From assembly GCA_900549295.1 (NCBI GenBank), contig URNG01000072.1, positions 1-16,570 of the forward strand: a stretch of 16,570 bases of DNA, in the 5' to 3' direction. The position numbers and the translations under genes are program-made. How positions within the stretch are numbered: the first letter of the stretch is position 1; each line of letters opens with the position of its first letter. Origin of the DNA: an uncultured Rhodocyclaceae bacterium. Its GTDB lineage: Bacteria > Pseudomonadota > Gammaproteobacteria > Burkholderiales > Rhodocyclaceae. Shown in pieces: positions 1 through 6,654 of this stretch. The notes under the pieces are model-generated. The model searched no databases and was not told where the DNA came from. It was given only the letters and a program-made list of their open reading frames with translations.

Positions 1-2
1 CC

Positions 3-1238
3 GATCGGATCCTGCAGGCCGGCGGCGACTGGCTGCGCCGCGAGCAGGGCGGAATCAGGCGCGTGCAGTGGATGCTGCTCGCCGTCTATTACACGCTGCT
101 TTTTGTACCGGCGATTCTGCCCCCATTGGCGGATCGTGCCACCGCCTTGGGCAGTCTGGCCGGCGTCGCTGAAATTCTGTTCTGGGGTATCTGGTGGCCT
201 GCGGTGATTCTTGCCACCTTGCTCTGCGGCCAATTCTGGTGTGGCGTTTTTTGCCCGGATGGGGCTTTGACGGAATGGGCCAGCCGGCACGGCCGGGGTG
301 GAAAAATTCCGCTCTGGCTGCGCTGGCCGGGCTGGCCGCTGCTGGCTTTTGCGCTGGTTGTTTTCTACGAGCACCTGGTCAGGGCCTGGCAATCGCCGCG
401 CGCCATCGTCGTCACCTTGGGCGGCGCGGCCCTGCTGGCCTTACTTTGCGGCCTGCTGACCGGGCGTGGCAAGCGCATCTGGTGCCGCTACCTGTGTCCG
501 GCCGGCGGCCTGTTTTCGCTGTTGGCCCGCTGTGCCGTGCTGCATTTTCGCGTCGACCGCGAAATCTGGGATCGCGCCCCGAAACCCTTGCCTCGCGCCG
601 TCGATTGCCCCCTGTTGCTCGATGTGCGGCGGCTGCGCGGTAACGAGAAATGCAGTATGTGCGGGCGATGCAGCGGGCATCGCGCTGCCGTCCGTCTGGC
701 CTGGCGGGCGCCCGGCAGCGAAATCGCCGGGCTGGCCGACGATGAATTGCACGCAGGCACTGCCTGGGCCATCATCGGTGTGCTGATCGGTCTGGTTTTC
801 GGTGTCATCCATGGTCGCCACGGTTTCTTGGCTGGTTGGGCGGAATCGCTGCTCGGCAGCGGCCTGCCGGCAACGGCGCTGGCGATTCTCCTCAGCGCCG
901 GTGGGCTGGCGGTTGCCGTCGCTGCCGTCCTGCGTCTTGCCGCCGGCCAGGATCGGCTGCTGTTCCGTCATCTCGCTCACGCGCTGATTCCGCTTGCCGG
1001 CTGCGAATTGCTGCTCGGCGCGCTTGGCCAATCCTTTCGCCTGTTGCGCGAGATGGGCGCGGATGCCCAGAGCTGGGAAACGGCGTTGCGCGTTCTGCTG
1101 CCCGCTGCCGGTGCGCTCTGGTCGCTGTTCCTGGGCGGCGCGGTGCGGCGCTCTCGCGGCTCGACCGGGCGTTCTGGCGGAATCGTTTTCGGTGCGCTGG
1201 TCATGGCCCTGGCGGGGATTTACTCGCTGGCCGGCTGA
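3..1238 (+). CDS. NosR/NapH-type polytopic membrane 4Fe-4S protein (5' partial)
   Basis: This is probably an electron-transfer protein of the inner membrane. The frame is open to the left edge. A GTG at 63 could start a 391-residue protein, but about 20 upstream codons read like the usual Arg-rich cytoplasmic leader before the first helix, so the true start is probably outside the window. Numbered from the GTG, a membrane-embedded Cys motif lies at 55-64 (C55, C60, C64 followed by Pro), a second CxxxCP at C141/C145, and a ferredoxin-like CxxCxxC at C197/C200/C203. The NosR/NapH/CcoG family has this pattern of CP motifs at helix ends. The usual fourth Cys of the last cluster is Arg207; C182 could substitute. 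About five further hydrophobic segments follow from 233 to 391. No nos, nap or cco partner is visible, so the redox partner is unknown. The fold class is fairly sure, the role is not. Confidence 0.75.
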   Translation, partial: DRILQAGGDWLRREQGGIRRVQWMLLAVYYTLLFVPAILPPLADRATALGSLAGVAEILFWGIWWPAVILATLLCGQFWCGVFCPDGALTEWASRHGRGGKIPLWLRWPGWPLLAFALVVFYEHLVRAWQSPRAIVVTLGGAALLALLCGLLTGRGKRIWCRYLCPAGGLFSLLARCAVLHFRVDREIWDRAPKPLPRAVDCPLLLDVRRLRGNEKCSMCGRCSGHRAAVRLAWRAPGSEIAGLADDELHAGTAWAIIGVLIGLVFGVIHGRHGFLAGWAESLLGSGLPATALAILLSAGGLAVAVAAVLRLAAGQDRLLFRHLAHALIPLAGCELLLGALGQSFRLLREMGADAQSWETALRVLLPAAGALWSLFLGGAVRRSRGSTGRSGGIVFGALVMALAGIYSLAG

Positions 1239-1360
1239 ACGTTGCGGGCAGCGGCGGCATCCTTCATTGCAAGGCGGACATAAACCCGGATCGCGCCCCG
1301 CCACAGGTTTGCCAGATGCTGGTTCTGCCGCTTTCTTGTTATCCTTGCCCACCCGGCGGA

Positions 1361-1376
1361 GCGGCAGGCTTGCCGC
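1361..1376. other. Small hairpin upstream of the MoCF-domain gene
   Basis: GCGGCA (1361-1366) and TGCCGC (1371-1376) form a perfect 6-bp stem with a 4-nt loop, inside the 179-nt gap between the iron-sulfur protein and the next start codon. There is no T run directly after it, so it is a weak terminator at best. I see no convincing promoter in the rest of this gap. Confidence 0.25.
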
Positions 1377-1417
1377 CATCCCCGTTAATTTTCCCGACCA
1401 GCACAGGTAAACGAACG

Positions 1418-2203
1418 ATGAGCCGAACCTTTGGCGCCGTCATCATCGGCGACGAGATTCTTTCCGGCAAACGCCAGGACAAACACTTTGCGAAGATCGC
1501 CGAATTGCTGGCGGCGCGCGGTTTGCGGCTGTCCTGGGTCGAGTATCTGGGCGACGACCGGGCGCGGCTGGCACAGCGGTTCAAGCGCAGCATGGCGGCG
1601 GGTGAGGTGGTGTTTTCCTGCGGCGGCATCGGCAACACGCCGGACGACCAGACGCGCCAAGCTGCCGCCGAGGCGCTGGGCGTCGGGCTGGCCCTGCATC
1701 CGGCGGGCTTCGAGGAATTGAAGGTGCGCTTTGCCGGCGAAACGATCAGCCCCGAGCGCAAGCTCTTGGTGACTTTCCCGGAAGGCGTCGACATCCTGCC
1801 CAATCCGTTCAACCGCGTACCCGGCTTCATGGCGCGCGAACATTACTTCGCGCCGGGCTTTCCGCAGATGGCGCATCCGATGATCGAGTGGGCGCTCGAT
1901 ACCTTCTACCGCGACGAATTCCGTCCCCGGGAGGCGCGCATCGAGCGGGCTTTCCTGCTCACCGGGCCGAACGCCTACGAAAGCGCCCTGCTCGATCTGA
2001 TGGAGCGCATCGTGGCCGAATACCCGGAGTTGCGCCTGTTTTCCCTGCCCTCGCTGGTCGGCCAGGAACGGCGGCATCTGGAACTCGGCGTGGAAGGCGC
2101 GCCGGAACGAGTCGAGCAGGCGATGGTCGACATCCGCCGTGAAATCGAACGACGCGGCATCACCTGGCGCTGGCGCGATCAGCCTGACGATCGGGTGGAA
2201 TAG
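1418..2203 (+). CDS. Molybdopterin-binding (MoCF/CinA N-terminal domain-like) protein
   Basis: This 261-residue cytoplasmic protein resembles the nucleotide/molybdopterin-binding fold of MogA, MoeA and the N-terminal half of CinA. The motif GDEILSG is at 11-17, and a glycine-rich segment SCGGIGNTPDDQT at 68-80 matches the family's GG-x-G-xTPDD signature. A PEGVDILPNP stretch near 121-130 resembles the region after the MoCF core in CinA-like proteins. The C-terminal amidase domain of full CinA is absent. The start ATG has an AGGTAA ribosome site about 8 nt upstream; the frame is open further upstream but that part reads as the shadow of the preceding gene. The exact reaction cannot be deduced: many stand-alone members are annotated only as competence/damage-inducible protein A or molybdopterin-binding protein. 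It lies 71 nt before yggX and has no molybdenum cofactor genes beside it. Confidence 0.88.
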   Translation: MSRTFGAVIIGDEILSGKRQDKHFAKIAELLAARGLRLSWVEYLGDDRARLAQRFKRSMAAGEVVFSCGGIGNTPDDQTRQAAAEALGVGLALHPAGFEELKVRFAGETISPERKLLVTFPEGVDILPNPFNRVPGFMAREHYFAPGFPQMAHPMIEWALDTFYRDEFRPREARIERAFLLTGPNAYESALLDLMERIVAEYPELRLFSLPSLVGQERRHLELGVEGAPERVEQAMVDIRREIERRGITWRWRDQPDDRVE

Positions 2204-2239
2204 ACCGCCTGAATCAAAGCCCCGGTCTTGCCGCCTTCT

Positions 2240-2245
2240 TATAAT
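2240..2245 (+). promoter_or_regulatory. Candidate -10 box for yggX
   Basis: A perfect TATAAT lies 30 nt before the yggX start and would put the transcript start near 2252, just ahead of an AAGGAG ribosome site at 2261-2266. No good -35 hexamer is present at the right distance (2217-2222 reads AAAGCC), so either an activator is needed or the box is fortuitous. Confidence 0.4.
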
Positions 2246-2274
2246 CAATCCGTTTTTTTCAAGGAGTAATCACC

Positions 2275-2547
2275 ATGACGCGTATGGTCAATTGCATCAA
2301 ACTCGGCCGCGAGGCGGAAGGTCTGGAACGCCCGCCCTACCCTGGCGCGCTCGGTCAGCGCATTTTCGAGAACGTTTCGAAGGAAGCCTGGGAGCAGTGG
2401 GTGCGCCTGCAAACCATGATCATCAACGAAAACCGCCTCAATCTGGTCGATGCCCGGCACCGCAAATATCTGGCCGAGCAACTGGAAAAGCACTTCTTCG
2501 GCGACGGGGCCGATCAGGTGCAGGGCTACGTGCCGCCCCCGGCCTGA
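2275..2547 (+). CDS. yggX: Probable Fe(2+)-trafficking protein YggX
   Basis: YggX is a small cytosolic protein that protects Fe-S clusters and handles labile Fe(II) under oxidative stress. This one is 90 residues, against about 91 in E. coli. It carries the conserved Cys7, the REAEG motif at 12-16, the YPG-LG-RI block around 22-30, the SKEAW-QW core at 35-42 and the TMIINENRLN-related helix at 47-56, followed by ARHRKYL. The ATG is preceded by AAGGAG at 2261-2266, an ideal distance, and is preferred over the in-frame ATG at 2284 because it keeps Cys at position 7. It lies convergent with rpiA. In many proteobacteria yggX neighbours mutY; that is not the case here. The family assignment is very secure. 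Confidence 0.97.
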   Translation: MTRMVNCIKLGREAEGLERPPYPGALGQRIFENVSKEAWEQWVRLQTMIINENRLNLVDARHRKYLAEQLEKHFFGDGADQVQGYVPPPA

Positions 2548-2558
2548 TTTTTCCGCGT

Positions 2559-2628
2559 CGGCCGGGCGGGTTGCCACGGCCGGTGCGGTTGTTTTGCCTG
2601 TGCTTCGTGCCGGCGCTTTGCAAGCGCC
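2559..2628. terminator. Inverted repeats between convergent yggX and rpiA
   Basis: Two hairpins lie in the 84-nt gap. CGGCCG at 2559-2564 can pair with CGGCCG at 2577-2582 and is followed on the plus strand by a T-rich run near 2588-2595. GGCGCTT (2612-2618) and AAGCGCC (2622-2628) form a perfect 7-bp stem with a 3-nt loop four bases beyond the rpiA stop. Neither is followed at once by a long T run, so the terminator assignment is tentative. Confidence 0.35.
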
Positions 2629-2631
2629 CGC

Positions 2632-3303
2632 TTACGCCGGAAAGCGTCCGACGCCGTGCTCCGTGCCGAGCAGCAGCACGTCGGCCGGGCGCAGGGCGAA
2701 CAGGCCGTTGGTGACGACGCCGACGATCTGGTTGATGCGTTCTTCCAGCGCCTTGGGTTCGGCGATGCGCAGGCCGCGCACGTCGAGAATCTGGTTGCCG
2801 TTGTCGGTGACGAAGCCGGCGCGCAAGACCGGTTGGCCGCCCAGCCTGACGAGTTCGCGCGCCACGTGTTCGCGCGCCATCGGAATCACCTCCACCGGCA
2901 GGGGAAACCGCCCCAGCACGCTCACCCGCTTGGAAGCGTCGGCGATGCAGACGAAAGTCGTGGCGACCGCCGCGACGATCTTCTCCCGCGTCAGCGCGCC
3001 GCCGCCGCCTTTGATCATGTGCAGGCCGGCGTCGATTTCGTCGGCCCCGTCCACATAGATGGGTAGTTCGCTTACTTCATTCAGGTCGAGAACGGCGATG
3101 CCGTGCTTTTCCAGACGCTGCCGGGTGGCTTCCGAACTGGCGACGGCCCCCCGGTAGCGGTTTTTATGGGCGGCCAGCGCGTCGATGAAGCAATTGGCGG
3201 TGGAGCCGGTGCCGACGCCGATCAGCGCGCCCTCCGGCGCGTGGGACAGCACGTATTCGACGGCCGCCTGGGCGACGGCGGCTTTCAGTTCATCCTGCGT
3301 CAT
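2632..3303 (-). CDS. rpiA: Ribose-5-phosphate isomerase A
   Basis: RpiA interconverts ribose 5-phosphate and ribulose 5-phosphate in the non-oxidative pentose phosphate pathway. The protein has 223 residues (219 in E. coli). The phosphate-binding loop GVGTGSTA is at 29-36, the DGADEID motif with catalytic Asp85 and Asp88 at 85-91, and the IKGGGGALTREK block at 97-108 supplies the Lys98 and Glu107 that align with E. coli Lys94 and Glu103. The frame stays open 48 codons upstream, but the chosen ATG gives the family's usual N-terminus (MTQDELK) and avoids a long low-quality extension. A GGAA about 10 nt before the ATG is only a weak ribosome site. It is transcribed divergently from the small basic protein gene at 3410 and convergently with yggX. 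All key residues are present, so the enzyme should be active. Confidence 0.97.
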   Translation of the reverse strand: MTQDELKAAVAQAAVEYVLSHAPEGALIGVGTGSTANCFIDALAAHKNRYRGAVASSEATRQRLEKHGIAVLDLNEVSELPIYVDGADEIDAGLHMIKGGGGALTREKIVAAVATTFVCIADASKRVSVLGRFPLPVEVIPMAREHVARELVRLGGQPVLRAGFVTDNGNQILDVRGLRIAEPKALEERINQIVGVVTNGLFALRPADVLLLGTEHGVGRFPA

Positions 3304-3372
3304 GACATTTTTCCGCTGTGGTGGGGACGCCATTTTACGCCGTTGCCGGCGCGGCGCAGCTTGCCGGAAAAT

Positions 3373-3381
3373 TGCTACACT
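3373..3381 (+). promoter_or_regulatory. Candidate extended -10 promoter for the small basic protein gene
   Basis: TGCTACACT at 3373-3381 matches an extended -10 element (TG-n followed by TACACT). It lies 28 nt before the ATG at 3410, in the 106-nt gap between that gene and the divergent rpiA. No -35 hexamer is evident, which is common for extended -10 promoters. Confidence 0.35.
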
Positions 3382-3409
3382 CCCCGCTTCCCTATGGATG
3401 AGTGCGCCC

Positions 3410-3661
3410 ATGCCCAACAGCAAATCCGCAAAACCCAGGAAAATCAAGCTGATCCGTGACAGCTACGCGATGCCGGAAGCGGAGTACGCGCAGATCGCCC
3501 TGCTCAAACAGCGCCTCTCGGAGATGGGCGAAGCCGTCAAGAAAAGCGAACTGCTGCGCGCCGGTCTGGCGCAACTGGCGGCGCTCGACGATGCGGGTTT
3601 GCAGGCGGCGATGGCCGGCGTCGAACGGATCAAGACCGGGCGACCGGCGAAGAAGGTTTGA
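3410..3661 (+). CDS. Conserved small basic protein, possible DNA-binding (unknown function)
   Basis: I recognise this 83-residue protein only as a conserved hypothetical type found in beta- and gammaproteobacteria. It has a Lys-rich N-terminus (KSAKPRKIKLIRD, 5-17), a strand-like stretch followed by two predicted amphipathic helices (about 22-39 and 44-59, the latter VKKSELLRAGLAQLAAL), and a basic tail ending GRPAKK. The VKKSELLRAGL helix resembles the second part of ribbon-helix-helix repressors, so DNA binding is plausible but unproven. The ATG at 3410 has GGATGAG a short distance upstream; an in-frame ATG at 3398 would add four residues (MSAP). It lies just before parDE in the same orientation, separated by a gap holding repeats. 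No catalytic motif is visible. Confidence 0.75.
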   Translation: MPNSKSAKPRKIKLIRDSYAMPEAEYAQIALLKQRLSEMGEAVKKSELLRAGLAQLAALDDAGLQAAMAGVERIKTGRPAKKV

Positions 3662-3701
3662 GCCTTCGAGCCTGCGCGCCTGTTTTGTTCAACGCGGCAT
3701 C

Positions 3702-3719
3702 TTGCCAAATTTTGCCAAA
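3702..3719 (+). repeat. Tandem TTGCCAAA direct repeat upstream of parD
   Basis: TTGCCAAA occurs at 3702-3709 and again at 3712-3719, with a 10-bp period, one helical turn apart. It lies 18 nt ahead of the parD start. Antitoxins of this kind usually repress their own promoter by binding short repeats, so this is a candidate operator half-site array. Confidence 0.5.
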
Positions 3720-3731
3720 GAGCGCACGCTC
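3720..3731. promoter_or_regulatory. Palindrome next to the parD start, candidate operator
   Basis: GAGCG (3720-3724) and CGCTC (3727-3731) form a perfect 5-bp inverted repeat around CA. It abuts the TTGCCAAA repeats and ends 5 nt before the parD ATG, a typical place for ParD autoregulation. Being short and GC-rich, it could be chance. Confidence 0.35.
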
Positions 3732-3736
3732 GCAAC

Positions 3737-4024
3737 ATGAGCACGATGAACATATCCCTTCCCGATACCTTGAAATCCTTCGTCGACGAGCAGGTCAGCC
3801 AGCGCAGCTATGGCACGAGCAGCGAATACGTGCGCGAACTCATCCGCAGGGATCGGGATCGACAACAACTGCGCGGCCTGCTGCTGGCCGGTGCGGCGTC
3901 GAATCCGGCAGCGCAGGCGGATGCGGGTTATTTTGACCAGCTGCGGAATCAGGTGCGCAAGGATGCGCATGAAGCCGCGCATAAAGCCGCAAATTCTGCG
4001 CTAATCCTCGCTGCAAAAGCGTGA
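3737..4024 (+). CDS. parD: Type II antitoxin, ParD family (CC2985-like)
   Basis: This is the 95-residue antitoxin that should neutralise the ParE toxin encoded next to it and repress the shared promoter. The N-terminus reads MSTMNISLPDTLKSFVDEQV followed by a YGTSSEYVRELIRRD block to about residue 39, which is the characteristic ribbon-helix-helix of this family: the MNISLP strand (4-9), then two helices. Residues 40-95 form the flexible toxin-binding tail. The first ATG (3737) is chosen because homologues start with MSTMNIS-type ends; the ATG at 3746 is an alternative and neither has a strong ribosome site. Its stop overlaps the parE GTG in the sequence GTGA. The pair is chromosomal with no phage or integrase gene around it. 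Confidence 0.92.
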   Translation: MSTMNISLPDTLKSFVDEQVSQRSYGTSSEYVRELIRRDRDRQQLRGLLLAGAASNPAAQADAGYFDQLRNQVRKDAHEAAHKAANSALILAAKA

Positions 4025-4350
4025 AGCACAAACCCGTCATCCCGCGTGAGCAAGCCAACCGGGATGTGGGCGATGCTGTCACCTATCACCTGAGCGAGGC
4101 CAGCGAGTCCGTGGCGCTCGGTTTCATTGATGCGTTGGAGCAGGTCTACAGCCATCTCAGCCGCCATCCGGCCAGCGGCTCTCCGCGCTACGCCCACGAG
4201 CTTGAGCTGCCGGGCCTGCGCGTCTGGCCATTGACGCGCTACCCGGATCTCGTGTTTTACGTCGAGCGCCCGGATCATATCGACGTCTGGCGCGTGTTGC
4301 ATGGTCAGCGCGATATTCCGGCGTGGATGCAGGAATCTGATCTGACGTAG
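4021..4350 (+). CDS. parE: Type II toxin, ParE/RelE superfamily
   Basis: ParE-type toxins usually poison DNA gyrase and block replication; some family members act otherwise, so the target here is inferred. The protein is 109 residues, a normal length. The family hallmarks are an N-terminal amphipathic helix pair (about 10-46), a HPASGSPRY turn (49-57), and the C-terminal strand block containing RVWPLTRYPDLVFYV (67-81) and the closing WRVLHGQRDIPAW (90-102). The start is a GTG overlapping the parD stop by two bases; no ribosome site precedes it, so it relies on translational coupling, which keeps toxin output tied to antitoxin. It appears intact, ends with TAG, and converges with the lipoprotein gene of the lipid-transport operon. 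Confidence 0.92.
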   Translation: MKHKPVIPREQANRDVGDAVTYHLSEASESVALGFIDALEQVYSHLSRHPASGSPRYAHELELPGLRVWPLTRYPDLVFYVERPDHIDVWRVLHGQRDIPAWMQESDLT

Positions 4351-4353
4351 CGG

Positions 4354-4373
4354 GGCGCGCCGGAAAGCGCGCC
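4354..4373. terminator. Hairpin between convergent parE and lipoprotein gene
   Basis: GGCGCGC (4354-4360) and GCGCGCC (4367-4373) form a perfect 7-bp stem around CGGAAA. It fills the 31-nt gap between two convergent genes, so it may stop transcription from both sides. The lack of a flanking T run lowers confidence. Confidence 0.45.
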
Positions 4374-4381
4374 TGACTTCC

Positions 4382-4978
4382 TTACCTGAGGCTCGCGGCA
4401 ATCAAGCGGCTGAGTTCGCGCACGGCGGCGCTCATCGTGCTGACCGTCGTTGCCGTGTCGGCGGTATTTGCATCAATGCGGATGCGCTCCTCGTGCACCG
4501 GGCTGCTGGTTTGGCTGTCCTGGATGTTCCAGCGCGCATGCAGCCAGACTTCGTTGGCCGTGCTGGCGTCGAAGCGGATGACTTCGAGATGCAGACGGCG
4601 GTCGACGGCGACGCCCGGCGGCGCCGGCAGTTGGACGACTTGCCCGGCCCCGAGCAGTTGCCCGAGGTTTTCCCCAAGCACCCGGCGCAAGCCGTCTTCG
4701 AGCGGTTCCGCCCAGCGCTCGCGGTCGCGCAGGAGCAGGCGGCCGCCGTGGTCGCGGGTGACGATCTGCGGGCGATTGAGATAGTCGGGCAGGGCGATGG
4801 TGCCGATGCCGAGCCGTGGCATTGCCGCCGCCGGCGTAGCGAGCGCATTAGCAGGTGCGGTGAGTGCACTCGCCGGCGCGGCTTCGAGCAGGTAGAAATG
4901 GTTCGGCGGCGTGCTCGCGCAGGCGCTGGCGAGCAGGGCTGCGGCGGCGATCAGCAGGCGGGGGCGGTGCATCATCAT
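4382..4978 (-). CDS. PqiC/YmbA-type ABC-transport auxiliary lipoprotein
   Basis: This is the last gene of the lipid-transport operon. The 198-residue protein has a hydrophobic signal sequence (about 8-19) ending in the lipobox LASAC, with the lipidated Cys at 20, followed by the ASTPPNHFYLLEA segment typical of the PqiC (DUF330) family. A central segment PRLGIGTIALPDYLNRPQIVTR (about 54-75) and a region with D-x-ERWAEPL match the family. PqiC-like proteins sit in the outer membrane and work with MCE proteins in moving lipids across the envelope. Three consecutive ATG codons are possible starts; the first overlaps the MCE-gene stop in ATGA and follows GGGAG by about 5 nt, the third has the best ribosome spacing. 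The choice changes only two residues. The Ser after the lipidated Cys is at +2, Ala at +1; no retention Asp is present. Confidence 0.9.
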   Translation of the reverse strand: MMMHRPRLLIAAAALLASACASTPPNHFYLLEAAPASALTAPANALATPAAAMPRLGIGTIALPDYLNRPQIVTRDHGGRLLLRDRERWAEPLEDGLRRVLGENLGQLLGAGQVVQLPAPPGVAVDRRLHLEVIRFDASTANEVWLHARWNIQDSQTSSPVHEERIRIDANTADTATTVSTMSAAVRELSRLIAASLR

Positions 4979-5904
4979 TCTTCTCCCTTGCCGCGCAACA
5001 GCGTTTCGGGCCGTTGCTCGATGGTTTCGGACAGTTGGCGGACGGCGCTGGCGGCGCGCGCGGTTTCCTTGAGCGCGCGCTGCAGGTTGTGCTGGAGCAG
5101 CGAATTGTCGGCAGTCGCCGCGCTGATGTCGGTCGCCGCCTTGCCGATTTCGTTCAGCGCCGTTTGCGCCGTGTCCATCGCGCTGCGGGTTTCGGCCAGC
5201 GTGGTGCGGATGTCGCCGATCAGCGGTGTGCTGTTTTTTTCCAGTTGGGCGCTCAGTCGTTCCAGATTGCTCATGGTGCGGCTCAGTGTTTGCAGGGTCG
5301 TCTTGAGCTGGTCGCTTTCGGCGGTTTCGCGCAGCGCCTTGGCAAGGGCCGAGATGTCGCGGAAAAACGTTTCAAAATCGATGTTGCTCAATTGCTGCTT
5401 GAGTAGCTGGACCGGGGTCGGAATGGTCGGGATTTCCCGCAGTTGCCCCGGCGCGCCGCTGCTGCGCAGGTGGGCCGGGGTGTCGGGATGGAAATCGAGA
5501 TCGATGTACAACTGCCCGGTCAGCAGGCTTTGCATCGAGAGTTGGGCGCGCAAGCCCTGGGCGACGAAGTTGCCGGCGGCCATCTGGTTGTTGATGTCTA
5601 CCGCTTGCCCGCTGAGATCGGCGGCCGGTTGGGCGAACAGTTCGATTTCGACCGGGATGTAGAAGGATTGTTGACGGCTGTCGAGAGCGATGCCGATCTG
5701 GCGCACCATGCCGATGTTCACGCCACGAAAAACGACCGGCGCGCCGACTTGCAGACCATAGACGGAACCGTCGAAGTACATGATGTAGCGGGATTTTTGC
5801 TTCCACAGGTCGCCGCCGGCAATGAAGAAGAGCGCAGCGATTGCCAGCGTGATGGCCCCGAGGACGAAAGCGCCGATCAGTGTGGAGTTGGTTTTCTTGC
5901 TCAC
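4975..5904 (-). CDS. MCE/MlaD-family periplasmic lipid-binding protein
   Basis: This 309-residue protein is the substrate-binding component of the MCE transport system. One N-terminal transmembrane helix spans about 9-29, the MCE domain covers about 39-138 (YFDGSVYGLQVGAPVVFRGV, then the LLTGQLYIDLDF strand at 127-137), and a long helical, mostly coiled-coil tail runs from about 165 to 295. The single MCE domain plus helical tail suggests a hexameric tube, as in other MCE proteins. The start is a GTG overlapping the ATPase stop in GTGA; the longer frame upstream is the antisense of the ATPase frame and is rejected. It is cotranscribed with the ATPase and the lipoprotein. Substrate is inferred as phospholipid by family only. 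Confidence 0.93.
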   Translation of the reverse strand: MSKKTNSTLIGAFVLGAITLAIAALFFIAGGDLWKQKSRYIMYFDGSVYGLQVGAPVVFRGVNIGMVRQIGIALDSRQQSFYIPVEIELFAQPAADLSGQAVDINNQMAAGNFVAQGLRAQLSMQSLLTGQLYIDLDFHPDTPAHLRSSGAPGQLREIPTIPTPVQLLKQQLSNIDFETFFRDISALAKALRETAESDQLKTTLQTLSRTMSNLERLSAQLEKNSTPLIGDIRTTLAETRSAMDTAQTALNEIGKAATDISAATADNSLLQHNLQRALKETARAASAVRQLSETIEQRPETLLRGKGEE

Positions 5905-6653
5905 ATTTTGCCCCTGCCGAGAAAGTTGCGGACGCCTTCCGGCCCGCTGTGTCGAAGTTCCTTCGGGTCGCCCTGGGCGATCATCGTCCGTGTTTCGGCG
6001 TCGAGGAAGACCGAGTTGTCGCCGATGGCGAAGATGCTGGCCAGTTCGTGGGTGACGATGACGATGGTGGCGCCGAGGCTCTCCCGCAGTTCGAGGATCA
6101 ATTCGTCGAGCAGGGCGGAACTGAGCGGATCGAGTCCGGCCGACGGCTCGTCGAAAAAGAGGATGTCCGGGTCGAGCGCCATCGCTCGGGCCAGCGCCGC
6201 CCGTTTCTTCATGCCGCCGCTGATTTCCGAGGGGTAGAAATCCTCGAAACCGGCCAGCCCGACCAGGGCCAGCTTGACCGCCGCCAGCTCGCGCGCGTCG
6301 GCGGGCCGATAGCCGCCGATTTCGGTCATCGGCAGCATGATGTTCTCGCTCAGGGTGAGCGAACTCCACAGCGCACCGCTCTGGAAGAGCACGCCGAAAC
6401 GCCGCTGGATGGCCTGGCGGGTGTCGTCGTCGGCCTGCCACAGATCGACCCCGGCAAAGCGCACGCTGCCCGCTGCCGGTGTCTGCAAGCCGATCAGGTG
6501 GCGCAGCAGGGTGCTCTTGCCGCAGCCGCTGCCGCCCATGATGATGAAGATGTCGCCCTGGTTGATGTTGAAACTGAGATCGCGCTGGATCAGGCGCTCG
6601 CCGTAGCGCATGGTCAGGGCGTTGATCTCGATGGCGGCTAGTTGCGCTTGCAT
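5901..6653 (-). CDS. MlaF-type ABC transporter ATPase
   Basis: This 250-residue cytoplasmic ATPase powers the MlaE/MCE lipid transporter. Walker A GGSGCGKST is at 40-48, the Q-loop Gln at 91, the signature SEISGGMKKR at 142-151, Walker B ILFFDEP at 164-170 with a D-loop SAGLDP next, and the switch His at 202. The SGGMKKR signature is diagnostic for the MlaF/YrbF group rather than generic ABC transporters. The ATG lies 1 nt beyond the permease stop (TGAcATG), so the two are translationally coupled. All catalytic residues are present. It has the family's C-terminal tail including HSGPEGVRNFL near 235-245. Confidence 0.95.
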   Translation of the reverse strand: MQAQLAAIEINALTMRYGERLIQRDLSFNINQGDIFIIMGGSGCGKSTLLRHLIGLQTPAAGSVRFAGVDLWQADDDTRQAIQRRFGVLFQSGALWSSLTLSENIMLPMTEIGGYRPADARELAAVKLALVGLAGFEDFYPSEISGGMKKRAALARAMALDPDILFFDEPSAGLDPLSSALLDELILELRESLGATIVIVTHELASIFAIGDNSVFLDAETRTMIAQGDPKELRHSGPEGVRNFLGRGKM

Positions 6654-6654
6654 G

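Noticed and set aside
836..1417. Extension of the MoCF protein upstream to position 836
   Set aside because: The extra N-terminus is out-of-frame translation of the iron-sulfur protein gene and is not protein-like; the ATG at 1418 has its own ribosome site.
3304..3447. A 48-residue N-terminal extension of RpiA
   Set aside because: RpiA normally starts near the chosen ATG; the extension is basic and unlike the family and would run into the divergent gene.
4493..5662. A 389-codon open frame on the plus strand over the lipoprotein and MCE genes
   Set aside because: Ser/Ala-rich antisense shadow with no motif; the minus strand holds well-defined lipobox and MCE features.
5905..6441. A long upstream extension of the MCE protein
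   Set aside because: It lies entirely in the ATPase gene in another frame; the GTG at 5904 gives the expected transmembrane start and GTGA coupling.
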